Shown: in pieces, positions 31,696 through 43,071 of the stretch
Layout of the letters: the number at the start of each line of letters is the position of its first letter
How positions within the stretch are numbered: position 1 is the stretch's first letter
NCBI RefSeq assembly: GCF_000204055.1
Contig: NW_006768784.1
Coordinates: forward strand, 456,614 to 520,613
DNA from: Melampsora larici-populina 98AG31
Lineage: Eukaryota > Basidiomycota > Pucciniomycetes > Pucciniales > Melampsoraceae
Direction: 5' to 3'
DNA: 64,000 nucleotides
Program-made: the position numbers and the translations under genes
The notes under the pieces: generated by a model
What the model was told of the DNA's origin: nothing
Seen by the model: the letters and a program-made list of their open reading frames with translations, nothing else
Databases searched by the model: none

Positions 31696-34600
31696 ATGTC
31701 TGAACCTTTATCTCGGAAACCACACAACTATTTAGACGATCCCGACAGTTTGTTACGCCAAGCCAGGAAAGAAAAAGCCAAAGTTGTCCTTTCAGAAGAC
31801 GCTGAAAGTCCACCAGCAGGACGACCTCCCAATTTTTCGTGGCGACCGGAAGCTGTTGCATCAGGATCACCGGCTGCGTTAACAGATCGCATAGTATACG
31901 CTTCATCCTTTATTCAGAAGAGCTCAGATCAACCACGAAAACTAGAATTCTCGCCAATCGAACTATCTCCATCGGCACCCGAAAAGACTATCATCGACAG
32001 TCATTTCAAGAAGTTATTTCAACAGGTGCAAACACCACATCCACCTGGGTACCTTCCACAAGAGCCTACATCGGAAAGACAAGCAGCTACCGTCACAACA
32101 GGCATCGCTCTAACATCTGATCCGACCAACACCATGTCACGAGAAGAGGACTCTGAGATCATCCAAACTCTCCGAGCACAGGTCGAGAAACTGGAGCTGC
32201 GAACTGCTGAACTGGACCAGTCACGACGTGAGACTGCGGAGCTACAGAAGATGGTTCGAGAACTTCTGGCATCACAATCTCGAGCCCAGTCTCCTAGAGA
32301 CCCTGTCGGAGCGACAGAGGTTAACCCCTTGGTAGAGGATCAACCGAACCGTCCAAATACGTTTGGGCGCTATATCCATGAGACTCCGACGTCTCCAAGT
32401 CCTCTCCCTAGAAATCAACAACCGGAACAACCGATCAAGACTCAGCAATCGACATCCAATGACAACCAAGCTCATCAGGCTGCCTCGAGTTACTTACCAC
32501 ACCAACGAGTGAGCTGGGCAGAGGACGTTCCTGATTCGCAAGCGACGACTCAACCTCCTCCTATTCAGTCTACACCTGCAATTTTCAATTCCAGACCGAC
32601 TTACCCTTCACCATTGACGACGGGTTATTCATCAGCTTTACCTGCTCATCACGTGTTGCAAGAACGCACTTTGGATGGTTATTCAGCAGTCATACCAAAC
32701 AACGGGGTATCTAACACTACCAGGGCGGATCAAGTCAAACTTAGCGACTTACCAAAATTCAGCGGGAAATTCGGCAAACCTGCTGACCTTTTTCATTGGC
32801 GAAGCCTTATCGAGGAGACCTTTGAGATCAAGAACGTGGTGGATGATCGGGAGAAGCTGAAACTGTTGGGGTCCTTATTGAACAATGAGGAGATGTCGGC
32901 TTGGTATCAATCAAATAAGGAGGAATTGAAAGGTCAAAGCTGGGAAGGCGCTATGCAAATGATGGCTGTAGGAACCTTACCGTACGCGTGGTTATCGGAC
33001 ACTGAAAACGCCTTACGACGACTCGAAATTAAACCTGGGGAAACTTTTGCCCTTTACGTCTCTCGAGCTCAAGCCTTGCACCGATTGATCAAACCCTTTG
33101 GCCAGATCACTGACCGCCACCTCGCTCAACACATTACCTGGGGAGCGCCTCAACTCGTCAAAGATATGATCGAGAGGGAGGGACACTTACACGTAACTCC
33201 TTTCCTATTCTCCAAATTCAAAGACACAGCGGACGGTATTGTTCGTCTTCTTATCAACAGCCACCTATTGCCTGATCCATCAACCAGAGCAAAGACGACT
33301 CAAACCACTGTCGGTCATACCACTACCCAATCAAATTCGGTACGAGCTGCTCCTGTTGTCAGACAACGATCAGAAGAGGAGCGAGCAGATAATGCCTGGA
33401 GATATCACGAGTACCTTCGACGCAACGGAATCTGCTCAATCTGTAAGGCGAAGTGCAACGACGCGAACTGCGCGAATAAAAACATGCGTTTCATCTCAGT
33501 ACCAGCCGATTTTAATCCAGGACCTCGACCTCGACGTGCAGCTTTACCGACAAACGCACCTGCACCTGCTGGAGCACCTACTCAACGACCAGCAGGAAGA
33601 CCACCAGCGACAACAACGTCTACTCGAGTGGCAGCGATTGAAAACTTTCCTGACATGTTATCTGAAGATATTGCGGCTTATGAGGAAGCGGATTTATTTC
33701 AATCAACTCAGATAGAAGAACATGAAGAGGGAGAAGAAGGGTGCGTACCATCCAAGTCTGTTGCTCCAATTATCTTAGAGCTAACGTGCAATGGGAAAAC
33801 GGTGCGGGCTCTTATTGATTCAGGAGCAGGCACGAATCTTCTCTCGGACCGTATGGCAAGTGAATTGCGGATTCCTCGACGGCCATTGGTTTCGCCGGTA
33901 GAGGTACGCCTTGCCATCCCTACAGAAGGGAGTCCTCTAGTCTTACGAGAGTTTGCTATGGCTAACTTGAAATGCGAAAACCCTAGTATACGCTTTGGAG
34001 CAGTATTTTTCAAGCTTTCACCTCTAAGCTCTTCGTACGACATGATCCTCGGTTCGCCATTTTTATCAAAATTTAAATTAGATGTTTCCCTTCATCGACG
34101 TTGTGTAATACACTCTCCGAGTGGCAAGACCTTATATGAAAAAGAAATGCAAGCTGAACTGAATCGTGTGTTATGTGCTATACAAAATCTGGATAAGATT
34201 TGTAAGGTACAAGACCTGAGTGATCGTGAATCGCGAATTTTTAAAGAATTTGAGGACCTTTTCCCGGCAGAACTTCCTCCAGTGGAGGAAGGTGAAGCAC
34301 CGGATGAAACATTCCCGGAGAGCTTGCCGGATGTGAATAGACAAGTTAGGCATAAAATCATTCTCACGGACCCGAATGTTGTCATCAATGAGAAGCAATT
34401 TGGTTACCCTCGACGACACTTGGATTCTTGGAATAAATTGATCCAGCAGCACTTAGCCGCCGGCCGTATTCGGCGATCAACAAGCCAATATGCCTCCCCG
34501 TCTATGATAATTCCAAAGAAGGACCCATCAGAATTACCTCGTTGGGTTTGTGACTACCGCACTTTGAACAAATATACCGTCAAAGATCGGGCTCCCCTGC

Positions 34601-37251
34601 CTAATGTAGATGAGTCAGTTCGTTTAGTTGCAACCGGAAAAGTTTGGTCTATTGTCGATCAAGTCAATTCTTTCTTCCAAGATCGCATGCGCGAAGAAGA
34701 TATACCGCTGACGGCGGTGAAAACACCTTGGGGACTAGTTGAATGGGTTGTGATGCCAATGGGGCTAACCAATGGTCCAGCTACGCATCAAGCCCGAAAT
34801 GAAGAAATCTTAGGAGAACTGGTGGGAAAGATCTGTGTTGTATATATAGATGACATTGTTATATTTTCAGACACTGTGGAGGAGCACGAAGAGCACTTGA
34901 AGCAAGTCTTAGAACGGCTTCGAAAAGCCAAATTATATTGCTCACCGAAGAAGAGTAAGCTATTCAGGCGAGAAATTAAATTTCTGGGACATCAGATTAG
35001 TGAAGCAGGTATATGTCCAGATGACGAGAAGATTGAAAAAATTTCGAAATGGGCATCACCAACTAATTCAAAACAGTTGTTGAAGTTCTTAGGTACAGTT
35101 CAGTGGATGAAAAAATTCATCGATGGATTGGCGCATTATGTAGCAACCTTATCACCATTGACAAGCACATCACTGAAAGGGAAACCTTTCCAATGGGGGG
35201 AAAAGGAAGAGACCGCATTCAACAATATCAAAAGACTGATCACAACGTTACCTGTCCTGCGCAATCTCGACTATGACTCTAATGAGCCACTTTGGCTTTT
35301 TACGGACGCTAGTGGTAATGGACTAGGAGCCGCTTTATTCCAAGGACTGCAATGGGAAACTTCTTCCCCCATTGCTTATGAAAGTCGAACCATGAACCCA
35401 GCAGAAAAGAACTATCCAGTTCATGAACAAGAACTTCTGGCAGTTGTCAATGCACTCAACAAATGGCGCTTACTACTTCTGGGGATGCGGGTGAATGTGA
35501 TGTCAGATCACCATTCTCTTACGACGTTACTGACACAACGTAATCTTAGCCGACGACAAGCACGGTGGTTAGAAACATTGTCCGAATTTGATCTTGATTT
35601 CAAGTACCTACGGGGGCAAGACAACTCGGTTGCAGATGCGCTCTCAAGAAGAGAGGAGGTCAACGTCTGTGAAGTGCGGGCAAGGTTGAGAGAGGTAGAA
35701 CTGCAGCAGATACAGGAGGGGTACCAGCAAGATAAGTTCTGTATCAAACTGCGAAGAGTATTACCTTTACGTGAAGACTGCATTCTTAAAGATGATCTCA
35801 TGTATCTGGACGGACGGCTAGTAATTCCTTCCCATGGTAGTCTTCGTAAAGACTTTATTGATCAGGCACATACGGCATTAGGGCATCTAGGAATGCTGAA
35901 GACCCTAACTCGACTCAGATCTACCTTTTTCTGGCCTGGAATGGCTAAGGAAGTCGAACAACACCTGCGAGCTTGTGACTCCTGTCAACGCAACAAAGCA
36001 AGAACCACGGCGACGACAGGCAGACTTCAGAGTTCAGCAGTTCCCAGTCAACCAATGCAATCAATTGCTATAGATTTCATTGGACCGTTTCCAAAAGTCT
36101 CAGGGTACGATATGATTTTATCATGCACTTGCCGACTGACTGGATTTGTGCGTCTTATACCGGCATCACAGAAAGATACAGCGGAACGCTCAGCAAGCAG
36201 ATTATTTACGGCTTGGTCTTCTATCTTTGGCCTACCTGAATCCATCATTGGTGACCGGGATAAGGCATGGACGTCCCGCTTCTGGCAACGGTTACATGAG
36301 TTGTTAGGAGTTCGAATTCAGCTGACAACCTCCTATCACCCACAGGCGGATGGTCGCAGTGAACGTTCAAATAAGACTATCGGCCAGATCTTGCGGCACC
36401 TCGCCGCAGAGAAACACGGTAAATGGCTGCAAGGTTTACCTTCGGCTGAATTTGCTATCAACTCAGCCGTGAACGTGTCGACTGGCGTCTCCCCGTTCCA
36501 TTTTGTTTATGGTCGTGTCCCAAGACTTTTCCCAATACAAAGCCCATCCGAGGACGACAACGAGGATGTAAAACACTGGATAGAACGGCGGGAAGTGGAA
36601 TGGGCTACATGGCGAGACCGACTGTGGCACAACCGTGTGGATCAGGCCTTACATTATAATCAAAGACGCCGTGAAGGAGAACCATTCAACGTAGGTGATT
36701 GGGTTATGGTGGATAGTGCGGACCGGCAACAAGTGGTAGGGGGTAAGGGTCGACCAACAGGCAAACTACGAGCCCGGTATGACGGCCCTTACGAAGTACG
36801 AGAAGTCTTGAATGCAGGTCGTGATTTCAAATTAGATCTCCCATCCAGCGACTCAACACACCCAATTTTTCACATTTCGAAACTGAAACTCTACCATGGC
36901 GATCCAGACGCGGAGGAAAACATTGCGGCTGTTAATACGGCTTCGTTGCGTCGGAAAACAACCCCGGGAAATCCGATGGAGGAGCCTTTGGGGCATGCTA
37001 CGAAACGTAACGAGGGGGTGTGTATCGAATTAGATACTTTAACACCCCCGCAATGTGAGTTCGATACCCCACCCTTTCCCTACATTCATGACGCAGTTGG
37101 CAAGCTTGCTTCTCTCCTGAATAACAGTGATCACGCTCGGGACGAGGATTTTCAAGGAAAGGCTTTGCTTGAAATGAACGGTTGCAGTCCCGTAGATGAC
37201 TTTGTCACGGCCGAAAACAACCTCATTCGAGCAGGATTTGGAAGCCAATGA
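31696..37251 (+). CDS. Ty3/gypsy Gag-Pol polyprotein
   Basis: A single frame of 1851 codons from the first in-frame ATG (MSEPLSRKPHNYLDD); upstream the frame is open but has no ATG. Domains in order: a coiled-coil Gag with a retrotrans_gag region (KLSDLPKFSGKFGKPADLFH), an atypical cysteine motif (CSICKAKCNDANC) in place of the usual CCHC knuckle, protease (LIDSGAGTNLLS), reverse transcriptase (PMGLTNGPATHQ, VVYIDDIVIFS), RNase H (LFTDASGNGLGAALFQ), integrase with HHCC finger (HTALGHLG ... CDSCQRNK) and D-D-E residues (AIDFIGPFP, IIGDRDKAW, GRSERSNKT), and a chromo-like end (GPYEVREVLN, HPIFHISKLKLYH). No internal stop or frameshift, so it may be active. The last 80 codons hold a sequence repeated just after the stop. 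Confidence 0.95.
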   Translation: MSEPLSRKPHNYLDDPDSLLRQARKEKAKVVLSEDAESPPAGRPPNFSWRPEAVASGSPAALTDRIVYASSFIQKSSDQPRKLEFSPIELSPSAPEKTIIDSHFKKLFQQVQTPHPPGYLPQEPTSERQAATVTTGIALTSDPTNTMSREEDSEIIQTLRAQVEKLELRTAELDQSRRETAELQKMVRELLASQSRAQSPRDPVGATEVNPLVEDQPNRPNTFGRYIHETPTSPSPLPRNQQPEQPIKTQQSTSNDNQAHQAASSYLPHQRVSWAEDVPDSQATTQPPPIQSTPAIFNSRPTYPSPLTTGYSSALPAHHVLQERTLDGYSAVIPNNGVSNTTRADQVKLSDLPKFSGKFGKPADLFHWRSLIEETFEIKNVVDDREKLKLLGSLLNNEEMSAWYQSNKEELKGQSWEGAMQMMAVGTLPYAWLSDTENALRRLEIKPGETFALYVSRAQALHRLIKPFGQITDRHLAQHITWGAPQLVKDMIEREGHLHVTPFLFSKFKDTADGIVRLLINSHLLPDPSTRAKTTQTTVGHTTTQSNSVRAAPVVRQRSEEERADNAWRYHEYLRRNGICSICKAKCNDANCANKNMRFISVPADFNPGPRPRRAALPTNAPAPAGAPTQRPAGRPPATTTSTRVAAIENFPDMLSEDIAAYEEADLFQSTQIEEHEEGEEGCVPSKSVAPIILELTCNGKTVRALIDSGAGTNLLSDRMASELRIPRRPLVSPVEVRLAIPTEGSPLVLREFAMANLKCENPSIRFGAVFFKLSPLSSSYDMILGSPFLSKFKLDVSLHRRCVIHSPSGKTLYEKEMQAELNRVLCAIQNLDKICKVQDLSDRESRIFKEFEDLFPAELPPVEEGEAPDETFPESLPDVNRQVRHKIILTDPNVVINEKQFGYPRRHLDSWNKLIQQHLAAGRIRRSTSQYASPSMIIPKKDPSELPRWVCDYRTLNKYTVKDRAPLPNVDESVRLVATGKVWSIVDQVNSFFQDRMREEDIPLTAVKTPWGLVEWVVMPMGLTNGPATHQARNEEILGELVGKICVVYIDDIVIFSDTVEEHEEHLKQVLERLRKAKLYCSPKKSKLFRREIKFLGHQISEAGICPDDEKIEKISKWASPTNSKQLLKFLGTVQWMKKFIDGLAHYVATLSPLTSTSLKGKPFQWGEKEETAFNNIKRLITTLPVLRNLDYDSNEPLWLFTDASGNGLGAALFQGLQWETSSPIAYESRTMNPAEKNYPVHEQELLAVVNALNKWRLLLLGMRVNVMSDHHSLTTLLTQRNLSRRQARWLETLSEFDLDFKYLRGQDNSVADALSRREEVNVCEVRARLREVELQQIQEGYQQDKFCIKLRRVLPLREDCILKDDLMYLDGRLVIPSHGSLRKDFIDQAHTALGHLGMLKTLTRLRSTFFWPGMAKEVEQHLRACDSCQRNKARTTATTGRLQSSAVPSQPMQSIAIDFIGPFPKVSGYDMILSCTCRLTGFVRLIPASQKDTAERSASRLFTAWSSIFGLPESIIGDRDKAWTSRFWQRLHELLGVRIQLTTSYHPQADGRSERSNKTIGQILRHLAAEKHGKWLQGLPSAEFAINSAVNVSTGVSPFHFVYGRVPRLFPIQSPSEDDNEDVKHWIERREVEWATWRDRLWHNRVDQALHYNQRRREGEPFNVGDWVMVDSADRQQVVGGKGRPTGKLRARYDGPYEVREVLNAGRDFKLDLPSSDSTHPIFHISKLKLYHGDPDAEENIAAVNTASLRRKTTPGNPMEEPLGHATKRNEGVCIELDTLTPPQCEFDTPPFPYIHDAVGKLASLLNNSDHARDEDFQGKALLEMNGCSPVDDFVTAENNLIRAGFGSQ

Positions 37252-37451
37252 GGCAAGCTAGGACGTTTGACAAGGGGGTGTGTATTCAAATTGATGCACT
37301 AACACCCCCGCAATGTGAGTTTGCTATTGCTTCCTTCTATCTCCTTTTGCATGAAATGGCTGGCAAGCAATATTATCTCCTAAATAACAGACTTTACGAT
37401 CACAAGACGAATAACAAAAAAGAAAAAGAAGAATATGACAAATTTATTTAA
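37248..37451 (+). CDS. Short open frame overlapping the gag-pol stop
   Basis: The gag-pol TGA is embedded in ATGA, so this 67-codon frame starts one base before the upstream stop. It begins MRQARTFDKGVCIQIDALTP and repeats a motif in the polyprotein tail: GVCIELDTLTPPQCEF there, GVCIQIDALTPPQCEF here, both followed by a hydrophobic stretch and LLNN. The DNA repeat (37014-37060 and 37274-37320) contains a GGGGGTGT/ACACCCCC hairpin. It could be a relic of a tandem duplication or a reinitiated tail. Translation is unproven. Confidence 0.35.
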   Translation: MRQARTFDKGVCIQIDALTPPQCEFAIASFYLLLHEMAGKQYYLLNNRLYDHKTNNKKEKEEYDKFI

Positions 37452-37762
37452 TTTACCTCAAGATTCGAAATTCACATCAAGATGCAAGATTTCACTTCAA
37501 GAAAAAAAAAATTATATCATTCAGAACACTCAAATTAAATCAATTTTATACTATTTTCAATATGAATTATCGGTTTCCTTTTTTTCCTTTTCTTTTTTTT
37601 GAATAGGTTGCTTCAATTTAATTTTGCTTTCACTGGGACGAGTCATGGTCACTATTTTGGGGCGAGTTATGCCATTTTTATTTTTTATTTTGTGTGGAGT
37701 GTTTCAAATTTCAAATGTTCACATCAATTCAAGAGGAGGCTTAATTTTTTAGGAAGGGAGGG

Positions 37763-38122
37763 TGTAAGGAGTATGTGTAGACGTAGCAGTCATGGGAATT
37801 GTGTCATGGGGTTAGACAGGGCTCATATTATGTTTCTTCTCAACGCCCGGCTTCGGAGAGTCCTCACTACTCAGAGAGCCAATTGTGGGACTTTCTGGAG
37901 CTAGGTGAGTTTCTCTTCATTTTGATTGTTTCTTTCTTTCTTTGGTTTCTTTTACTTTGTATGGTGTCGCTGACTACTCAGAGAGCCAATTGTGGGACTT
38001 TCTGGAGCTAGATCGTAATTTTATATAACGAAGTTCCAAGTTACATTGTCCGTAGTGCTCTCTCGAGGAGTCGTGCCGGAAACTTATCCGGACTCCAGTG
38101 AAGGTTCTCATAGAACCTTACA
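37763..38122 (+). repeat. 3' LTR of the Ty3/gypsy element
   Basis: Same length and, as far as I can read, the same sequence as the 5' LTR, including the internal 39-bp duplication. It is preceded by the AGGAAGGGAGGG polypurine tract and followed by CATTG. Between 37452 and 37762 the element holds A/T-rich non-coding sequence. Confidence 0.95.
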
Positions 38123-38144
38123 CATTGGTATGATAATTACCACG

Positions 38145-38310
38145 TCAGTTTAAGTTGGAATCCTTGAACTCCTTGCAATGAAAATTCTACTGCTCTGCTC
38201 ATAAGAGCTAACCCTTGGCTTCCATCTCCTGACACTGTGATACTATTCCTTTGATTGGCTTCAAACCCAAACCTTTGGCATGTCTCTCTCAGCCACCTGC
38301 TACAAATTCA
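38145..38310 (-). pseudogene. Possible diverged Ty1/copia RNase H relic
   Basis: Read on the minus strand, one open stretch gives RWLRETCQRFGFEANQ, like the conserved WLR.L...LGF of copia RNase H, then GSQGLALMSRAVEFSLQG at the position where active copies have DNQGAIAL..NPV. The acidic active-site residues are not kept. It lies directly beside the Ty3 insertion. The call rests on pattern spacing alone. Confidence 0.3.
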
Positions 38311-39615
38311 ATATCAATCTCTTTCTTGATCCAACTAATTTGGTTTTTTACTAAGAAACGCTGGTTGCAAAATTGAATACATACATGCTTCTGGTTTGTT
38401 TGAGGATCTCAAATAATAAGATCAAACAACTTGGTAAATTTAGTTGCCAATGAGTGAATCATGTGTCATTCTATGGATCAGATCAAGGGTTTTGTCAGCA
38501 TAATGCTTTTTGAACTACTCATGGCTTATGATATCTGTTTCAACTTCAAGCAAGGACCATGTAAGTTCTTTTCTCTTACCAAAGATACATCAATCTGGCC
38601 TTTAAGACTTTTACAAATGAGAAGCCTACTCCAGTCTGCCTCTTTGGAGTCATCAAGAGAAAAAGAGTGCTTTGGCCTTTGGCATAATTTGTAATACATG
38701 AGGTAACCCTTGCTTATTTTTCGCTGGTCTGTATATAGGAATGATTCAAAGCATCACATGGTTCCATTTGCAAAAAAACTGGGATCACCATGGATGTCAA
38801 TGAGGCATTTAGAAATGATGAAAGATCAATTTTCTTTCAACTTTATGTGCAGTCAATCTGGTTTCTCACTGTTTGAAAAGTCTTTACAATTGATCTCATC
38901 ATATCTCTTGATATCCTATAATTCTGGATTATATGAATGAACTCGTGAATTTGGGTACATACTCTGTCAGTTGAAGCTCATGGAATATTATCACTCCTGC
39001 TTTTAAAAATCTTGGCTCATGAGTACTACATTACTTTCTTGAGCTATTGGAACAGGGTATTCAGTCCTTCAAGATTATGATCAAGAATTAATTCAATAGC
39101 AAAGAAAGTGGTGTTGGTCTTAGATTATTTATAGTCATCATCCATATTCTGAAAGACATGTATTGTTCCTCACATCTGGACCTAAACCAAAAAAATGTGT
39201 CATACTATAGCTCAAGTGTTCATCAGGTGAAATGGTCTTGGTAATCATGATCCAAGATTAATGTAGCTGTATGAAGAAAGGTTTGAGAATGTAAAGCTAT
39301 AAAGGTTCAAAGTATCTCACTTTCACCAAGAGGCTACTCAACAACACATAATATCTGCAGCGCATAGACCTACACAGCCTGTCTACAAAAGGCACTACAA
39401 CTTCAAGCATAGTTAAGGTGTGTTACATCATACAGCAAAGTGAGATCACAGCTCAACCACTGAGACTTTATGGGAAATGTCAACACCTCATCTAACAGGG
39501 AGAATATGCTCTTATTCCCTGAGCTGTTTTTCAGAGTAACTCATGCCACACTTAGTGTTCTGTTCTTTGTTTCTCTAAATTGCATCTTCCTTTGTGGTTC
39601 ATCTTCAAAACAAAC

Positions 39616-39722
39616 TACAGTCAAACCCCTGTATATCCATACCTCTCCATGGTAAGCAAATTCTATGGCTATGGAGGGGTTGTGTCTTTGTTGGGTAGAC
39701 CTCTATAGACATACATTGCTAT
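39616..39722. repeat. Orphan pogo/Fot-like terminal repeat
   Basis: TACAGTCAAACCCCTGTATA, then TCCATACCTCTCCATGG, matches the typical end of pogo-type Tc1/mariner elements, where TA is the target and CAGTCAAACCCC opens the inverted repeat. Adjacent GAGGGGTTGTGTC and GGTAGACCTCTATAGAC look like subterminal motifs. No second end and no transposase were seen in the window. Confidence 0.4.
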
Positions 39723-41389
39723 ATATCAAAATCCTTCTAAAGACATGGAAAAAATAGGTTGAGCTCCCAGCTGATCTTGATGAACATTACAACAATTCCC
39801 AATGTGTGTGATCTAAGGTGGGTTTGTTTTGTCAAGTAATTTGGCCACTGTGGCATTGAGTGCTTACACTTTTTTCATTCTTGAGCAAATGTTATCTAGT
39901 TAGACAAGGTCTTTAGGGACTTGTCAATTGTATTCCAACATTTTTTTGCATAATTTTTATAAATTCAGACAAGTTGTTTGTGAAAAAATCTTTTTACAAC
40001 AACATATTTTTAATTTGGGACACCTAAAAAGGTGCTGTAAAAAATTTACACACATTTTACAACAACGGGCAAGTTGGTGCAGCATAAAGATACACAAAGA
40101 AATATAGCTTGGCACCTCCTATTATATTGTATTGAATTGTATCAAATCATATCTTTATGGCCATTGCAATTTGTTGGCAGTTGGATTGACAAGAATCTGG
40201 CTCAGCTGGTCCCACAACACGTTTTGGGGCAGTGAGAGTCTTGTGGCAAGTGTGTATGCTGTCCAGTAGTGAGTCCAAGTTAGGTAGCTGCTTGTGCATA
40301 ATTTGCTTGCTCCAGGGATAGATATCAGAGCAGGAGTTTGACTATGTTTAATTCGGAGGTTCTGTGTGGGATTTGTATGGGGGGTTTGAGTTGATAAAAG
40401 TGGAGTTGATGGGTATAGGATGGAGCAGAAGGTCTGATTGGAAAGTCAATTGGCATGACTCTTAGTTGTGTTATGGCTGAAGACAGCTAGAGGCCTATGT
40501 AGCCTGGCCTACAGCACTGCCACTGGGAAATGAGGTTTTCACTAGCTGTGAAAGAGAGGGGGTGGTAAGGCTACCAAGGGAGATTATGGGGATATTGGGA
40601 TCCCTTTTTTGTTTGGCTCAAATGGGGCATCTTATGAAAAGCTTGATCTAGCTATCTTAAATAAGCATTGCCTATGTACACTATTCTACGTCAGAGCATC
40701 ATTTTGACAATGGATCTCCATACGTAGACAGGTGAAGTTATTGCAGATGACGTTCTCCACTTCAGAGCTTGAAGGCAAAGCTTTAAGCCGGATTGTCACG
40801 GGTTAATGGTAAATTTGTATCGCATGGAAACGTGCCGGTCCTGCTCAGAGTACCACTCCAGCTTAGAGGATGAGCTCCCCGATATAGGGGCTGAATCACG
40901 TCGAGGGGACTCAGGAGAAATCGTGGTTGGTGTGAAGCAAATCATGAGAGGCAATGCATTGGCATCAATGTGAGCAAACCAGTAAATTTCATCTCAGCAT
41001 AGGAGTTCTAACTTGCAAGCGATAATTGGACGAGTAAGGCATGATATCCTGATCACTCTCAGAGAAGGTGAGATATCTGAAGAGGCCCAAACTGCTGGTT
41101 GTGAGGTCATTACGAGGGCGATTACACTGTGATTGAATAGTCACTGAAAGGAAGGTTTGCATATTGGCCACTGAGAAACTATTTTGGGTAGCAAAACGCA
41201 TAGGTCGACGCTCATCTGATCCGTGATGACATAATTGGTAACAACGTGCAATGTGAGACCGACAACCAAGACGCACGAGCTCGAGGAAACCAGATCTTGG
41301 GACCGAATGAAGCGTTGACAATGAAAAGCCTATGAAGTATAGCTGATTACAAGTTGACATACGCGCAACAGTTAACACACAGATCGTAT

Positions 41390-41934
41390 TCAGGTTGAGG
41401 CAGGAGTTGAAGGTTTTCGTTTAGCAACAGTTCCTTCTCGGAAACCATTCTTGAATCGGCGGGAGACAGTCTTGAGGTATCTCATGCGACCAGTACCGGT
41501 GGTGTGACGGCGCTTGGCCTGATAGACACAGGAATCACGTATACGGAGTAATGTCAGCGAGGCTTCAACAGGAACAAGTCGAGAGGTTCGGGCTTCACCT
41601 TTTCACCCCATTCGTACGAGCGTGTCTTAGCGGCTGGGTAACCACATGCGGCACAAGCTAAAATTGCAGACAGACCAAGGTTGGGCAAGATAATGTCAGT
41701 GTGAAGCGGTTGCGAGGAAAGTTCGTGGTGAGCCGTACTTTTCTTCTGCTTGTGGAATGATCGTCGACCACATCGGCGGCAGGAGGTGTGAGTCTTGCTG
41801 TGACGCTTACCGAACGAGGAAGTACCTTTCGTCTGTAATTTACCGAGTTCAAATCAAATGTCCATAAGTCTATCAGTGCTCGATCGGGTTAAGGGATGCG
41901 GAGTGTGTAGAAACTGGGTGGAAACACCTACCAT
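41390..41934 (-). CDS. RPL37: 60S ribosomal protein L37 (eL37)
   Basis: Four exons (41934-41932, 41832-41739, 41657-41599, 41518-41390) give 94 residues: M, then [20 protein letters not shown], a second Cys pair in [14 protein letters not shown], and [20 protein letters not shown] ending RKPSTPAST. The CxxC...CxxC zinc ribbon and the [16 protein letters not shown] core are diagnostic. The first coding exon is only the ATG, a common arrangement for ribosomal-protein genes. eL37 sits in the large subunit near 5.8S rRNA. The gene diverges from the ubiquitin-S27a gene, whose product also goes to the ribosome, so a shared promoter is likely. Confidence 0.97.
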
Positions 41935-42213
41935 CTTGAAGCCGTTCGGCGAGTCTTGAAGAGGGTGTTTTGTCGATTGCGGGCAGAGCCTTCTAGTCCC
42001 GGTAACCTTCCAAGGAGGGAGGCGGCAGTGTGTGGGGGAAATTTGAAACCTAAGTACAGTCCGCCTAACCTAGTTTTGTGTAACTCATTGTCACGCCGGT
42101 ACCGTCAATTCGACCACACAGTGTGTGAGTATGAGTGCGCTAGTAACAAACTTTCGACGACGCACCATAGTTCCTAGGACCTCTCTTCCGACAGAGCAGG
42201 AATACTTATCAAG
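41935..42213. promoter_or_regulatory. Shared divergent promoter of RPL37 and ubiquitin-S27a
   Basis: The two start codons face away from each other over 279 bp, so both promoters must lie here. Visible elements are CACACAGTGTGTGAG near 42115 and CGCCGGTACCG near 42094; there is no clear TATA box. Coordinated transcription of two ribosome components is expected from the arrangement; specific factors cannot be named from sequence alone. Confidence 0.6.

Positions 42214-43071
<858 letters not shown>

Larger units (their letters stand above)
31108..38122 (+). mobile_element. Ty3/gypsy LTR retrotransposon, complete and young
   Basis: Two 360-bp direct repeats begin TGTAAGGAG and end ACCTTACA. They enclose one long gag-pol frame. 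A CATTG duplication lies at 31103-31107 and 38123-38127. A purine tract (AGGAAGGGAGGG) sits directly before the 3' LTR. Reading the two LTRs side by side I saw no difference, so insertion was recent. The pol order protease-RT-RNase H-integrase-chromodomain defines it as a Ty3/gypsy chromovirus-type element. Confidence 0.96.
38128..41389. other. Decayed repeat DNA without intact genes
   Basis: Over 3 kb with no supportable gene. On the minus strand at about 38145-38310, RWLRETCQRFGFEA then GSQGLALMSRAVEFSLQG resembles a badly diverged copia RNase H region. At 39616, TACAGTCAAACCCCTGTATA matches the end of pogo/Fot-type elements (TA target then CAGTCAAACCCC); no partner end was found. The rest, to RPL37, has short open frames only; a minus-strand frame at 40989-41378 has no motif and overlaps the RPL37 3' flank. 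Confidence 0.45.

Noticed and set aside
40989..41378. 129-codon minus-strand frame beside RPL37
   Set aside because: No motif; it lies in the 3' flank of RPL37, and its composition looks like chance.
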